A DNA stretch of 64,000 bases from Pseudomonas mohnii (GCF_900105115.1 NZ_FNRV01000001.1:4882501-4946500); one strand, 5' to 3'. Positions 53,681-61,979 are shown, numbered from the stretch's first letter. The notes: generated by a model not told the origin, from the sequence alone. Made by a program: numbers and translations.

Positions 53681-55050
53681 GGCAGGTAGTCCAGGTACAT
53701 TTTGCGTTCCCAGTCGGTCACTACGCCGCAAGAGCGAGCCCATTCATCGGCCTTCAGTTCGCGATAGAGACTGGATAATTCTGCAGGGAATGCGTTGCGT
53801 ACGACTTCATCGCGATCAAATGCTGCAACGGCGTCACCCAAGGTGAGAGGAATCCCCACCGACTCGCCGCCGTCGACATAGCTGTCTTTGGACTCGGACG
53901 GGCCTGGGCTTGTCTTGTTACGAAGACCGTCCAGCATGCCGGCCAGAAGCACGGTGTGCGAGAGGTAGGGGTTCACGCTGGCATCGGGAAGCTTGTACTC
54001 CAGACGACCGTTGGCGGACAGGCGCACGGTGCAGGTTTTGTTGTCCATGCCCCAGTTGATTCGAGTTGGAGCGAATTGGCCGATATCCCAGAAGCGTTTA
54101 TAGGAGTTCACGGTCGACGCCATGATCATCATGGAGCCAGGAGCGTGAGCGAGCATGCCACCCAAGGCATGCATGCCTGTTTCAGTCAGGTGCAGTTCAC
54201 GTCGACCGGGTTCAGCCAGAACGTTACGGTCGCCTTTCCACAAGCTGACGTTGTGGTGGCAGCCGTTACCCATGCTGCCGGTGCTCGGCTTCGGCATGAA
54301 GCTCGCCTTGACACCGAACTCGCTCGCGACCTGGCGACAGATCAAGCGATAGGTCATCAGTCGGTCTGCAGTCAGTTCACAGGAGTCAAACATCCAGTTG
54401 AGTTCGAGCTGACCTGGGTCCTCGTAATCGCCTTCGATCATGTCCAGGCCCATGGAGATCGCATATTCCATGACGCGTTTGTAGATAGGGCGCATCAGCT
54501 CGAGGTTGCCCATGTGGTAGGCCGGGCTTGCACCTGGGCGCACTTGAACTTCCAGCTTGTCACCGAACCAGGTCATCTCTGGCTCGCAGCCCGATTTCAT
54601 ACGGAAACCGGTTTCCTTGATGAAAGCTTCATGCGAACGGATCAAGTGTCCACGAGCATCGGTACCCAGTGGGGCGCCGCCGTTTTCGAGGCGGTGATCC
54701 GGCTCGTACATACGGCAGAAGAACGAACCAATGGATTTGTCCCAAGGAAGAATGTTGAAGCTATCAATGTCCGGGATGGCGGTGAACTCAGCCGCTTGTG
54801 CGCCCCCGCCGAGCAGTTCGCCAGTACGGGTCGTTTGAAGATCCGAGACGGCAGTGCGATGGAATTGCACGCCTTTCTCAAGGTTGCGCAGCAGATGTTT
54901 CGCCGGCACGACCTTGGCAATGACGCGACCAGAGAGGGTGACAACTTGGTAGTAGAGGTATTCGACGCCGGCATCTTTGATGCGTTTAGCCAGTTCCTGG
55001 GACGCTTGGGAGCTGGTGTTGAATTCTCTGTGCAGGTCTAACGCAGTCAT
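53677..55050 (-). CDS. Glutamine-synthetase-like gamma-glutamyl-amide ligase
   Basis: A 457-residue GS-family enzyme of the GlnT/PuuA type, which couples glutamate to an amine using ATP. The ATP/glutamate-binding segment is STGSMGNGCHHNVSLW (near residue 245), with 'DMIEGDYEDPGQLELNWMFD' (metal-binding) and 'VNSYKRFWDIGQFAPTRINW'. The N-terminal beta-grasp 'YLYYQVVTLSGRVIAKVVPA' is divergent, as in catabolic members. GGAGA lies 7 bases before ATG 55050. It is followed by the coupled binding protein and preceded by a promoter carrying the shared palindrome. True assimilatory GS is unlikely given the context; the substrate amine is unknown. Confidence 0.88.
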   Translation of the reverse strand: MTALDLHREFNTSSQASQELAKRIKDAGVEYLYYQVVTLSGRVIAKVVPAKHLLRNLEKGVQFHRTAVSDLQTTRTGELLGGGAQAAEFTAIPDIDSFNILPWDKSIGSFFCRMYEPDHRLENGGAPLGTDARGHLIRSHEAFIKETGFRMKSGCEPEMTWFGDKLEVQVRPGASPAYHMGNLELMRPIYKRVMEYAISMGLDMIEGDYEDPGQLELNWMFDSCELTADRLMTYRLICRQVASEFGVKASFMPKPSTGSMGNGCHHNVSLWKGDRNVLAEPGRRELHLTETGMHALGGMLAHAPGSMMIMASTVNSYKRFWDIGQFAPTRINWGMDNKTCTVRLSANGRLEYKLPDASVNPYLSHTVLLAGMLDGLRNKTSPGPSESKDSYVDGGESVGIPLTLGDAVAAFDRDEVVRNAFPAELSSLYRELKADEWARSCGVVTDWERKMYLDYLP

Positions 55051-55152
55051 TCGAGTTCTCCTGGCGCTGCATGGGCAAGGCATGGCAGCAGCACATTCTT
55101 TTTGTATTCCTGCTCTGACGGCTGGCACATGGCACCTGGCAGGGACGCATTT

Positions 55153-55181
55153 AATTTAAGATATGGTTTTATATCTTTCAA
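55153..55181 (-). promoter_or_regulatory. Ligase promoter with spacer palindrome (operator 55158-55177)
   Basis: On the minus strand: -35 TTGAAA (55181-55176), 17-base spacer, -10 TAAATT (55158-55153). The spacer is filled by the palindrome AAGATAT-AAAACC-ATATCTT. The same architecture recurs at 59300-59328. A protein bound here would block RNA polymerase directly. Confidence 0.7.
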
Positions 55182-55307
55182 GCGTTAAATTTTGAAATCG
55201 CCGATTTGTAAGGCTGTTTCGTGCGGTTTTTTTGGTTTTTTATAAGGTAAAACGCATAAATTGCGACCTTTACGGCGTGAGATCAGGCGCTTATAAAGGG
55301 GGATGGC

Positions 55308-55335
55308 AAAAAAAAGGGCCTATACATACAGGCCC
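55308..55335 (-). terminator. Intrinsic terminator of the P450 operon
   Basis: On the minus strand GGGCCT-N8-AGGCCC followed by TTTTTTTT, 24 bases after the amidotransferase stop. It separates the P450 operon from the ligase operon. Confidence 0.82.
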
Positions 55336-55359
55336 AGAGGTTAATCGGTTGGGTGATGC

Positions 55360-56079
55360 TTACGGCGTACGATGGGTGCGAAAGAAGTCAGCGACCCATT
55401 TCGCTACAGGAGACGCATCGACGGGTAAATGGGCAATGGAGTCCAGGGCGTTGGCCGACACAGAGTCGCTTAGAAGGTCGCCGCGAAATTTTTTTGCCAG
55501 TGCCTGGATGTATTCCGCTGAAAACTCAGGATGGTACTGAACGGAGATCGCCGGAAAGGAATAGGCGAAGACACCATTTTCACAGTGAGCTGATCCACCT
55601 ATGCGAGTGGCTTCTGGCGGAACCTTCTGAACCTGATCTTGATGGAAGACAAATGAGGCAATGCTTCCTGGAAGGTCGGGCGTCTCATAGTTGTATTGAT
55701 GAGCGCCGACGCCCCATCCCTTGCTTGATTTTGCGTTCAGGCCGCCGTACGCATCCGCCATGATTTGGTGGCCAAAGCAAATCCCGAAAACCGGAATTCG
55801 CTTCTGTCTCAACTGTTGAAGGAGTGCGATCAGGCCAACCATCCAGGGACTTCGCTCGTAGGTGCTGTGTTTCGACCCGGTGAGGATAAAACCATCGAAG
55901 TCACCCGGGGCCGGAAGCTTTTCTCCACGCACTGGCGACAGGTAGGTGAACGTGGCTTGCGGAAGATAAGGGGATAGCCACTTGTCGATCATTTTCGGGT
56001 ACGACCCAAACTCATCGATCAAGTCGTCGGGTGTTCGTCCGTTTTCCAGAATACAAATCCGCAATGGCTGCTGAGACAT
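55360..56079 (-). CDS. Class I glutamine amidotransferase-like hydrolase (first copy)
   Basis: A 239-residue GATase-1 protein: nucleophile Cys101 in VFGICFGHQIMADAYGG, and the His-Glu pair in VQYHPEFSAEY (near residues 193-195). No synthetase domain is attached, so it is a stand-alone hydrolase of the GuaA-like/PuuD-like kind, able to cleave gamma-glutamyl amides. It is the last gene of the P450 operon (101-base gap after flavodoxin). Likely role: release the oxidised amine from its gamma-glutamyl carrier (inference). Confidence 0.85.
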   Translation of the reverse strand: MSQQPLRICILENGRTPDDLIDEFGSYPKMIDKWLSPYLPQATFTYLSPVRGEKLPAPGDFDGFILTGSKHSTYERSPWMVGLIALLQQLRQKRIPVFGICFGHQIMADAYGGLNAKSSKGWGVGAHQYNYETPDLPGSIASFVFHQDQVQKVPPEATRIGGSAHCENGVFAYSFPAISVQYHPEFSAEYIQALAKKFRGDLLSDSVSANALDSIAHLPVDASPVAKWVADFFRTHRTP

Positions 56080-56180
56080 ATTTCACCTCATGAATCGTAG
56101 GGCTGCACATGACGAAGGTGATTCAGGCAGCGCCGTGAAGGCGCTGGTTCACGAAGTCGCCATTGTGCCGGTCGTAGCGT

Positions 56181-56621
56181 TCACAGTCCTGATAGAACCG
56201 CTTTAGCCCAAGGCATTGCAAGGTCACCGGGAAGTTGTCCTGCGCTGGCGTCATGCACCCCTCGTTCCCCCACCTGTTTGGCTCCCAGCCGAGTCAGCGT
56301 CTGTGCAACGATCTCGCTGCCGCGGTTGAAGGTTTCGTAGAAGCTGTCACCCAGGCCAAACAGCGCGAACTTGAGACCGCAGAGGTTGGGTTGTTCACTG
56401 TTGAGCGCTTCGAAGAAAGGCTGAGCAGAATGCGGAAGTTCACCGTCGCCATAGGTCGAGCACACGATGAAATAGAACACGTCTGGCGACAGATCGGTGA
56501 CTGAGAATTTAGACATGTCGGTGCTTTCGATGCTCACGTCTGCGCTGAGTGCATCGACGATATCGTCGGCGACCATTTCAGCGTTACCGGTTTCTGTGCC
56601 GTAGAGGACTTGAATGTTCAT
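56181..56621 (-). CDS. Flavodoxin (P450 redox partner)
   Basis: A 146-residue flavodoxin. The FMN phosphate loop is LYGTETGNAEMVADDI at the N-terminus; the isoalloxazine loops are 'CSTYGDGELPHSAQPFF' (near residue 60) and 'FALFGLGDSFYETFNRGSEI' (near residue 87). It resembles MioC/sulfite-reductase-type short flavodoxins. Its ATG overlaps the reductase stop by 4 bases. Together with the P450 it forms a bacterial class of system seen in P450cin, where a flavodoxin (cindoxin) replaces the usual ferredoxin. Confidence 0.9.
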   Translation of the reverse strand: MNIQVLYGTETGNAEMVADDIVDALSADVSIESTDMSKFSVTDLSPDVFYFIVCSTYGDGELPHSAQPFFEALNSEQPNLCGLKFALFGLGDSFYETFNRGSEIVAQTLTRLGAKQVGERGVHDASAGQLPGDLAMPWAKAVLSGL

Positions 56622-57949
56622 TTATTGTTTTCTCCTGCTTGATGGGACTGGGCTGCGCCCAACATGGCAACCTTGTTGCGGAATTTTCGGCGCGCGCGGC
56701 CATAAGGGGCATTTTTGAGTTCGGCCGTATCGATGCGCTTCCAGTCTTCGTAGCAAACAGTCGTGCTTTTGATCGCCTTTGCTATCGCCGGGTAACCTGG
56801 TTTTCCAAGACCCAGGGCGCCCGACTTCACGGCCTGAACGATGTTGTCGGCCACGTGTTTGGCATCCGCTCGATTGTCCGGGATCGTGCCCGTGGGGCCT
56901 CGGCGGAACCAGCCGGTGCAATACAGGCCGTCATCCAGAAAGCCGTTAGACAAATCGGAGCCCGGACGTGATAAATCCGTGCGGCAGAGATCGAGTTTCG
57001 GACGTTCTTCAAATCCAATCGCAGTGATGATGCTTGTCGCGGGAATGCTTTGCTGGTGGTCAGGGTTTTGCGTGCCTTTAAGCACTAGGCCTGCAACATG
57101 GTCGACACCGGCCACGCGAACGGGCGCCCAGCCAAAATGGAATGTCACCGATTTTTTGCTGGTGTCCGGTTCGGCTTCTGATCTGGCCAGCGCGAGCAGT
57201 GTTTCTATCTTGGCCTTGGCAAGCCCGAGCAGTGCCTCAATTTTGGCCTTGGCAAGCGGGTCATCAATCGATTCGAGATCGAGCTCGTCGTTAAACTCGA
57301 ATTGCACATTGGCAAGTTTGGCGAGTTCTTTGATCATCACCGTGTCGAATTTTGCCAATGCAGCTGGAGATCGACCTACGACATCGATGTGTTCTATCGG
57401 GCTGCTCGCCAGGTGTGTCAGTGCTTCGTGGGACAAGTCAGAGCCATGAAACTCTTCGCCCTTTTTGACCAGCAGTCGCAGCACGTCGATGGCAACGTTG
57501 CCGTTGCCCACGATGATTGGGCGGGCGCCAAAGCGTGGCAAAAACGCTTCTTCGTCCGGGTGGTCGTTCAGGAATCGAGTGACCTGTCCGGCGCCGTAGA
57601 TGTGATTCAACGCATCCCCCGGTACGTCCAGTTTCCGATCGCCATACAGGCCCGTCGCAACCACCACGATGTCGTAAGCGGCGCGTAGATCTGCCAGTGG
57701 TAGTTCGGTGCCAACATGAACGTTACCCAGAAACCGGATTTTCTCGCGTTCAAACATTCTTTCGAATTGCCGGGTCACTGCCTTCGTGCCGGGGTGGTCG
57801 GGCGCAACACCGTAGCGGACCAAGCCATATGGAACGGGCAGTCGTTCAATCAGCGTGATCTCTGCGTCCGGCCATTCACGTCGAAGTGCTTGAGCCATGA
57901 AGCAGCCCGAGGGACCCGACCCGATGATCGCAATGGTTGGAGTGCTCAT
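56618..57949 (-). CDS. NADPH-ferredoxin/flavodoxin reductase, adrenodoxin-reductase type (FprA-like)
   Basis: A 443-residue FAD enzyme. FAD motif IAIIGSGPSGCFMAQAL at the start, then 'RLPVPYGLVRYGVAPDHPGT', a hallmark of adrenodoxin reductase/FprA, and 'PIIVGNGNVAIDVLRLL' for NADPH. The C-terminal 'RRGPTGTIPDNRADAKHVAD' is also diagnostic. It should pass electrons from NADPH to the flavodoxin next door. An unusual 33-base tandem duplication at 57192-57257 gives AKAKIEALLGL/AKAKIETLLAL. It starts 2 bases after the P450 stop and overlaps flavodoxin by 4. Confidence 0.92.
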   Translation of the reverse strand: MSTPTIAIIGSGPSGCFMAQALRREWPDAEITLIERLPVPYGLVRYGVAPDHPGTKAVTRQFERMFEREKIRFLGNVHVGTELPLADLRAAYDIVVVATGLYGDRKLDVPGDALNHIYGAGQVTRFLNDHPDEEAFLPRFGARPIIVGNGNVAIDVLRLLVKKGEEFHGSDLSHEALTHLASSPIEHIDVVGRSPAALAKFDTVMIKELAKLANVQFEFNDELDLESIDDPLAKAKIEALLGLAKAKIETLLALARSEAEPDTSKKSVTFHFGWAPVRVAGVDHVAGLVLKGTQNPDHQQSIPATSIITAIGFEERPKLDLCRTDLSRPGSDLSNGFLDDGLYCTGWFRRGPTGTIPDNRADAKHVADNIVQAVKSGALGLGKPGYPAIAKAIKSTTVCYEDWKRIDTAELKNAPYGRARRKFRNKVAMLGAAQSHQAGENNK

Positions 57950-57951
57950 GA

Positions 57952-59166
57952 TCAGACCTCTGGATCGAACGCCATAGGCATCGCAATAGGGCCCGTGTTT
58001 CCGCTATCCGGCAGCCATTGCACTTCGCCATTGAAGCGAGGGTTTTTGATGCGTTGTGCAAGCAGCGCCAAGGCTTCTGTCATGTCGCCGCGAGCAATGA
58101 AGTGACCGATGCAGTGGTGAGCGCCTGCGCCAAAACCGAAGTGCGCCTGGCGTTTGGCCGTGATATCGAACCCGGGATTTTCGAAGACGGTTGGATCGGT
58201 ACCGGCCGCCTGGCTGAACAGGTGAACCGTCGTGCCCTTTTTGATATCCAGTCCTTGATAGTTGAAATCCTCCAGCGCTTCGCGGGTCACCCATGTCACG
58301 GTCGGGCGCACGCGCATGACTTCTTCGACAGCAGCCCTTGCCAGCTCAGGATCTTCACCCAGCAGTTTCCACTGGTCCGGGTGCTGGACGAACATGTCCA
58401 TGGCCAAAGCGATCTGGTTACGCGTGGTGTCGATACCGCCGAAAATGGCGAGAACGATCATGTCGTACAGTTCTTGATCGCTCAGCGCGGTTTTGTCTTC
58501 TTCGTTGGCTTTAACCAGCATGCTGAGAAAGTCATCGCCCAGGCCGTTCTTCTTCAGGGCTTCAACCGCCATGGCGGCATAACCGAACAGTTTGTCGGTT
58601 GCGGCGTTGATCTTTGCTTCGTCCTGCTTGAACGTCACGCCCAGCGCCAGGCCCATGTCCACCGCCAACTGAGCCAGGCCTCGCCACTCACTGCGCGGTA
58701 AGCCGAGGAGGGCGCAGATAACTTGAGTGGCGTATGGCTCAGAAAAGTCGGCGACGAATTCGCAGGTGCCTTTCTTCGAGAATCCATCAATGATTTCGTT
58801 GGCCATGTCCTGAAATACAGGCGTGAGCTTGCGTACGAGCTTCGGTGCAAAAGCAGGGTTCGCAAGGCGGCGAAGGCGGGAGTGATCGGCGCCTTCGCGA
58901 CTCAGCAGCATCCGAATCCACCAGTCGGCAAAACTTCCTGTTGCCTTATTGTGCGCAGGCCATGCGTAGCTTCCCTGGCGAAGACGCTGGTCTCGAATCA
59001 GCGCGTTGACTTCGTCGTAGCGAAGCACTGCGATGCCATAAGGCGTCCGTGCAAACCAGCTTTTTTCTCGCGCATCAATCACTTCCTTCGAGCGCATTGA
59101 AAAGGAAGGGTTGGCCACATCCAGGTAGGGCGCAGCTTCGAGCGTAGTAGGGAGACTGGAAGACAT
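57952..59166 (-). CDS. Cytochrome P450 monooxygenase
   Basis: A 404-residue soluble bacterial P450. The heme-ligand loop is FGFGAGAHHCIGHFIAR (Cys352), the I-helix oxygen motif IFGGIDTTRNQ (GGxDTT), and the K-helix ExxR is EEVMR followed by 'RPTVTWVTRE'. Start 59166 (MSSSLPTTLEAAPYLD) has GAAGGT 7 bases upstream. It heads the operon P450, reductase, flavodoxin, amidotransferase. In context the substrate is probably a gamma-glutamylated alkylamine or a free amine; the CYP family was not determined. Confidence 0.94.
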   Translation of the reverse strand: MSSSLPTTLEAAPYLDVANPSFSMRSKEVIDAREKSWFARTPYGIAVLRYDEVNALIRDQRLRQGSYAWPAHNKATGSFADWWIRMLLSREGADHSRLRRLANPAFAPKLVRKLTPVFQDMANEIIDGFSKKGTCEFVADFSEPYATQVICALLGLPRSEWRGLAQLAVDMGLALGVTFKQDEAKINAATDKLFGYAAMAVEALKKNGLGDDFLSMLVKANEEDKTALSDQELYDMIVLAIFGGIDTTRNQIALAMDMFVQHPDQWKLLGEDPELARAAVEEVMRVRPTVTWVTREALEDFNYQGLDIKKGTTVHLFSQAAGTDPTVFENPGFDITAKRQAHFGFGAGAHHCIGHFIARGDMTEALALLAQRIKNPRFNGEVQWLPDSGNTGPIAMPMAFDPEV

Positions 59167-59219
59167 TTGGACACCTTCGATCGTTATTAGAAGAGGCGAG
59201 CTGCTCGCGATTCGCACGG

Positions 59220-59238
59220 GTCAACTGTGACGGTTGAC
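59220..59238. promoter_or_regulatory. Inverted repeat in the P450 leader
   Basis: GTCAAC-TGTGACG-GTTGAC, perfect six-base arms with a seven-base centre, 54 bases before the P450 start. It could be a second operator or a leader hairpin; no other copy was noticed. Confidence 0.4.
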
Positions 59239-59299
59239 GGGCGGTGCGGCCCATTACCTGCGTGGGTCTGGTATCTCGCCGGAGTCGCATTACGAATTC

Positions 59300-59328
59300 A
59301 ATTTAAAATATGGTTTCATATCTTTCAA
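59300..59328 (-). promoter_or_regulatory. P450 operon promoter with spacer palindrome (operator 59305-59324)
   Basis: Minus strand: -35 TTGAAA (59328-59323), 17-base spacer GATATGAAACCATATTT, -10 TAAATT (59305-59300). It differs from the ligase promoter at only two spacer positions. Confidence 0.7.
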
Positions 59329-59458
59329 GAGGAATTTTCGTTTTCCGGGGTGCTATTGGGCTCGTTTTTGCCATTGCATGGCACGAATCGCATAAGAATT
59401 TGGCTGTTTAGAGTGGAAAACCACCTGGAGAGGGCGTAAAAAAGCTGCTTGGCATCTA

Positions 59459-59490
59459 ATTTACTTTAAGATATGGTTTCATAAGTATTA
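59459..59490 (+). promoter_or_regulatory. Candidate promoter/operator of the second amidotransferase
   Basis: TTTAAGATATGGTTTCATAA: the left arm AAGATAT (59468-59474) and the centre GGTTTC match the other two sites, while the right arm is degenerate (ATAAGTA). On the plus strand TTTACT and TAAGTA/AAGTAT could act as -35 and -10 around it, 20-30 bases before the start at 59512. Confidence 0.5.
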
Positions 59491-59511
59491 AGATTCGATC
59501 AGGATTTGCTC

Positions 59512-60192
59512 ATGAAGTCGCCGCGCGCCATTGCAATTGTTCATTCCGATACTGATGTCCCTGGCAGCCTGCCCGAGCTCTTTAGCGAGCAGGGTATGGA
59601 TCTGGAAATTGTATCCATCAGCCAGGCCCTGCCAGCGCCTGAAGCGCTCGACATCGTTGTTGTGATGGGCAGCCCTGAATCGGCCTATGACCATCGATTG
59701 CCCTGGTTGGACGCCGAGCTCAAATGGCTGAAGTCTGTTCAGGAGCGAGGCGTGCCGACGCTTGGAATCTGCTTTGGCAGCCAGTTGCTCGCCCGCGCGC
59801 TGGGCGGTCAGGTCTATCGAAACTCCACCGCAGAGATCGGTTGGACTGAAGTTCAAACGCTTCAGGCGCAGTGGGCGCACAAGGGCCCCTGGCTCAATTT
59901 CCACTTTGACGCCTTCACGCCGCCCCCCGGCTCAACCTTGTTGGCGAAAACCGATCTGGCTCCCCAGGCCTACCGCAAAGGCAAGTCCATGGGGGTGCAG
60001 TTCCATCCGGAAATTGACGCACAGATGTTCGATACATGGACGCACTACTGGCGCAATACCGAGGAAGGGAAGCGGTTTCTAGCCTCCGCCGGAGATCTGC
60101 CAGAGCGCATGCGCGCGGAGATTCAGGAGAAGGAGGCCGGTAATCGAGCCAACTGTCGCCTGCTGCTTCAGGATTTTTTAACCGCTATCTGA
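59512..60192 (+). CDS. Class I glutamine amidotransferase-like hydrolase (second copy)
   Basis: A 226-residue GATase-1 protein with nucleophile Cys87 in TLGICFGSQLLARALGG and the His-Glu dyad in MGVQFHPEID. 'VVVMGSPESAYDHRLPWLDA' is typical of stand-alone GMP-synthase-like hydrolases. ATG 59512 has AGGA 7 bases upstream (a TTG two codons earlier is the alternative). It differs strongly from the first copy at 55360, so the two are paralogues and not a recent duplication. First gene of a rightward run with the aldehyde dehydrogenase (80-base gap) and aminotransferase. Confidence 0.86.
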   Translation: MKSPRAIAIVHSDTDVPGSLPELFSEQGMDLEIVSISQALPAPEALDIVVVMGSPESAYDHRLPWLDAELKWLKSVQERGVPTLGICFGSQLLARALGGQVYRNSTAEIGWTEVQTLQAQWAHKGPWLNFHFDAFTPPPGSTLLAKTDLAPQAYRKGKSMGVQFHPEIDAQMFDTWTHYWRNTEEGKRFLASAGDLPERMRAEIQEKEAGNRANCRLLLQDFLTAI

Positions 60193-60272
60193 AACACCCT
60201 TTCAACCCTGACCCAGTCTACGAATTCAGCGAGCTCGACCTGGGCCATCAATCGTGAAACCTGAGGACAACC

Positions 60273-61766
60273 ATGCAACCGTTAACTTTGAGCGATTGGG
60301 AAACCAAATCTGCACAGCTGAAGATTGAAGGGCGCGCGTTCGTGAATGGCGCGTATGTGAGCGCTGCGGCAGAAGCTGTTTTTGAGTGCGTCAGTCCGGT
60401 CGACGGGCGCTTTCTCGCCAACGTTGCCAGCTGCGATGCCGCCGATGCGGATCACGCAGTAAAAGTCGCCCGCGCCACATTTGACGCCGGTGTCTGGTCT
60501 CGTTTGTCGCCCGTTTCCAGGAAGCAGGCGATGCTCCGTTTTGCTGATCTGCTGGATCAGAACGCCGAGGAGCTGGCGCTCCTGGAAACACTCGACATGG
60601 GCAAGCCCATTTCGGATGCACTGAATGTCGATCTTCCTTGCTCAGCTGATGCCATCCGTTGGAGTGGTGAGGCGATTGACAAGATTTACGACGAAGTCGC
60701 CGCGACACCCCACGACCAGTTAGGCCTGGTCACTCGCGAGCCGATCGGCGTTGTCGCCGCGATCGTGCCGTGGAACTTCCCGTTGATGATGGCGTGCTGG
60801 AAGTTGGGCCCTGCACTTGCAGCGGGCAACTCGGTGATTCTCAAACCATCGGAGAAGTCGCCTCTCAGCGCCATTCGTATTGCCCAACTGGCAATCGATG
60901 CCGGCATTCCTGCGGGCGTCCTGAACGTACTGCCGGGCTATGGCCACACGGTAGGCAAGGCGCTCGCCCTGCATATGGACGTCGATACCATCGTCTTCAC
61001 GGGCTCGACCAGAGTGGCCAAGCAACTCTTGATCTACTCCGGCGAATCCAACATGAAGCGCGTATGGCTGGAGGCCGGCGGCAAGAGTCCCAACATCGTT
61101 TTCGCCGACGCTGCCGATCTTCAAACCGCAGCGGAATCCGCAGCAGGTGCGATCGCCTTCAATCAGGGAGAGGTTTGTACCGCCGGTTCCCGTCTTCTCG
61201 TCGAGCGTTCGATAAAAGACACGTTCCTACCGATGGTCATCGAAGCACTGAAAGGTTGGACGCCCGGCAATCCGCTTGATCCTGAAACAAACGTGGGAGC
61301 CCTGGTCGACACGCAGCAGATGAACAACGTGTTGGCCTACATCGAGGCCGGTCACAAGGACGGTGCCAAATTGGTCGTCGGTGGCGAGCGCGTGCTTCAG
61401 GAAACGGGTGGGACTTACGTACAGCCCACCATTTTCGATGGTGTCAGCAACGCGATGAGAATCGCCCGGGAAGAAATCTTTGGGCCGGTTCTGTCGGTCA
61501 TCACGTTCGATTCGGTCGAGGAAGCGATCTCGATCGCCAACGACTCCCCATACGGTTTGGCCGCTGCGATCTGGACCGCGGATATTTCCAAGGCACACCT
61601 CACGGCCAAAGCCTTGCGGGCGGGCAGTGTATGGATCAATCAATACGATGGCGGCGACATGACCGCCCCCTTTGGTGGATTCAAGCAGTCGGGGAACGGT
61701 CGCGACAAATCGCTCCACGCGTTTGACAAGTACACCGAGCTGAAAGCCACCTGGATCAAGCTGTAA
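60273..61766 (+). CDS. NAD(P)-dependent aldehyde dehydrogenase, PuuC-like
   Basis: A 497-residue aldehyde dehydrogenase. 'VAAIVPWNFPLMMACWKLGP' then 'ALAAGNSVILKPSEKSPLSA' is the cofactor fold; the general-base Glu is in VWLEAGGKSPN (near residue 266) and the nucleophile Cys in FNQGEVCTAGSRLL (near 300). The length and 'GGFKQSGNGRDKSLHAFDKY' ending are those of gamma-glutamyl-gamma-aminobutyraldehyde dehydrogenase (PuuC/KauB). With a gamma-glutamyl ligase in the same cluster, it probably oxidises a gamma-glutamyl amino aldehyde or the free amino aldehyde. Confidence 0.9.
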   Translation: MQPLTLSDWETKSAQLKIEGRAFVNGAYVSAAAEAVFECVSPVDGRFLANVASCDAADADHAVKVARATFDAGVWSRLSPVSRKQAMLRFADLLDQNAEELALLETLDMGKPISDALNVDLPCSADAIRWSGEAIDKIYDEVAATPHDQLGLVTREPIGVVAAIVPWNFPLMMACWKLGPALAAGNSVILKPSEKSPLSAIRIAQLAIDAGIPAGVLNVLPGYGHTVGKALALHMDVDTIVFTGSTRVAKQLLIYSGESNMKRVWLEAGGKSPNIVFADAADLQTAAESAAGAIAFNQGEVCTAGSRLLVERSIKDTFLPMVIEALKGWTPGNPLDPETNVGALVDTQQMNNVLAYIEAGHKDGAKLVVGGERVLQETGGTYVQPTIFDGVSNAMRIAREEIFGPVLSVITFDSVEEAISIANDSPYGLAAAIWTADISKAHLTAKALRAGSVWINQYDGGDMTAPFGGFKQSGNGRDKSLHAFDKYTELKATWIKL

Positions 61767-61979
61767 TGGGGAGCGAGATGTCCGTTCAAAACGCGGTTCT
61801 TTTCCGTCAGCAAGCCTGATTGGGATTGAAGCGGCGGCTCTGCGGCAGAGAGCCGCCCCGCACATTTATCGATGCACGGCCCCCTGGGCCGATGCTCAGT
61901 CGCAGCAAGGCCTGAACATCATCGGCGAATGCTTCGACGAGTTGGCATAACGCTCTCTTCCAGACTGTGGGCTCATACC
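61767..61979 (+). pseudogene. Possible internally deleted class III aminotransferase remnant (61778-61950)
   Basis: Between the aldehyde dehydrogenase and the aminotransferase. ATG 61778 with GGGGAG upstream starts MSVQNAVLFRQQA then a stop, resembling the first residues of GabT-type enzymes. Another frame ends with GLNIIGECFDELA at TAA 61950, resembling the last residues of the same family. The two ends with the middle missing suggest a deleted gabT-like gene. The similarity is short, so this is tentative. Confidence 0.35.

Larger units (their letters stand above)
59167..59511. other. 345-base divergent control region of the P450 operon and second amidotransferase
   Basis: It holds two copies of the shared palindrome (in promoters at 59300-59328 and 59459-59490) and, in the P450 5' leader, the perfect inverted repeat GTCAAC-N7-GTTGAC (59220-59238). 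No gene is present. The leader between the P450 promoter and its start is about 125 bases. Confidence 0.7.

Noticed and set aside
53956..55041. 361-codon plus-strand frame opposite the ligase
   Set aside because: Shadow of the GS-like gene; low-complexity antisense composition and no start signal.
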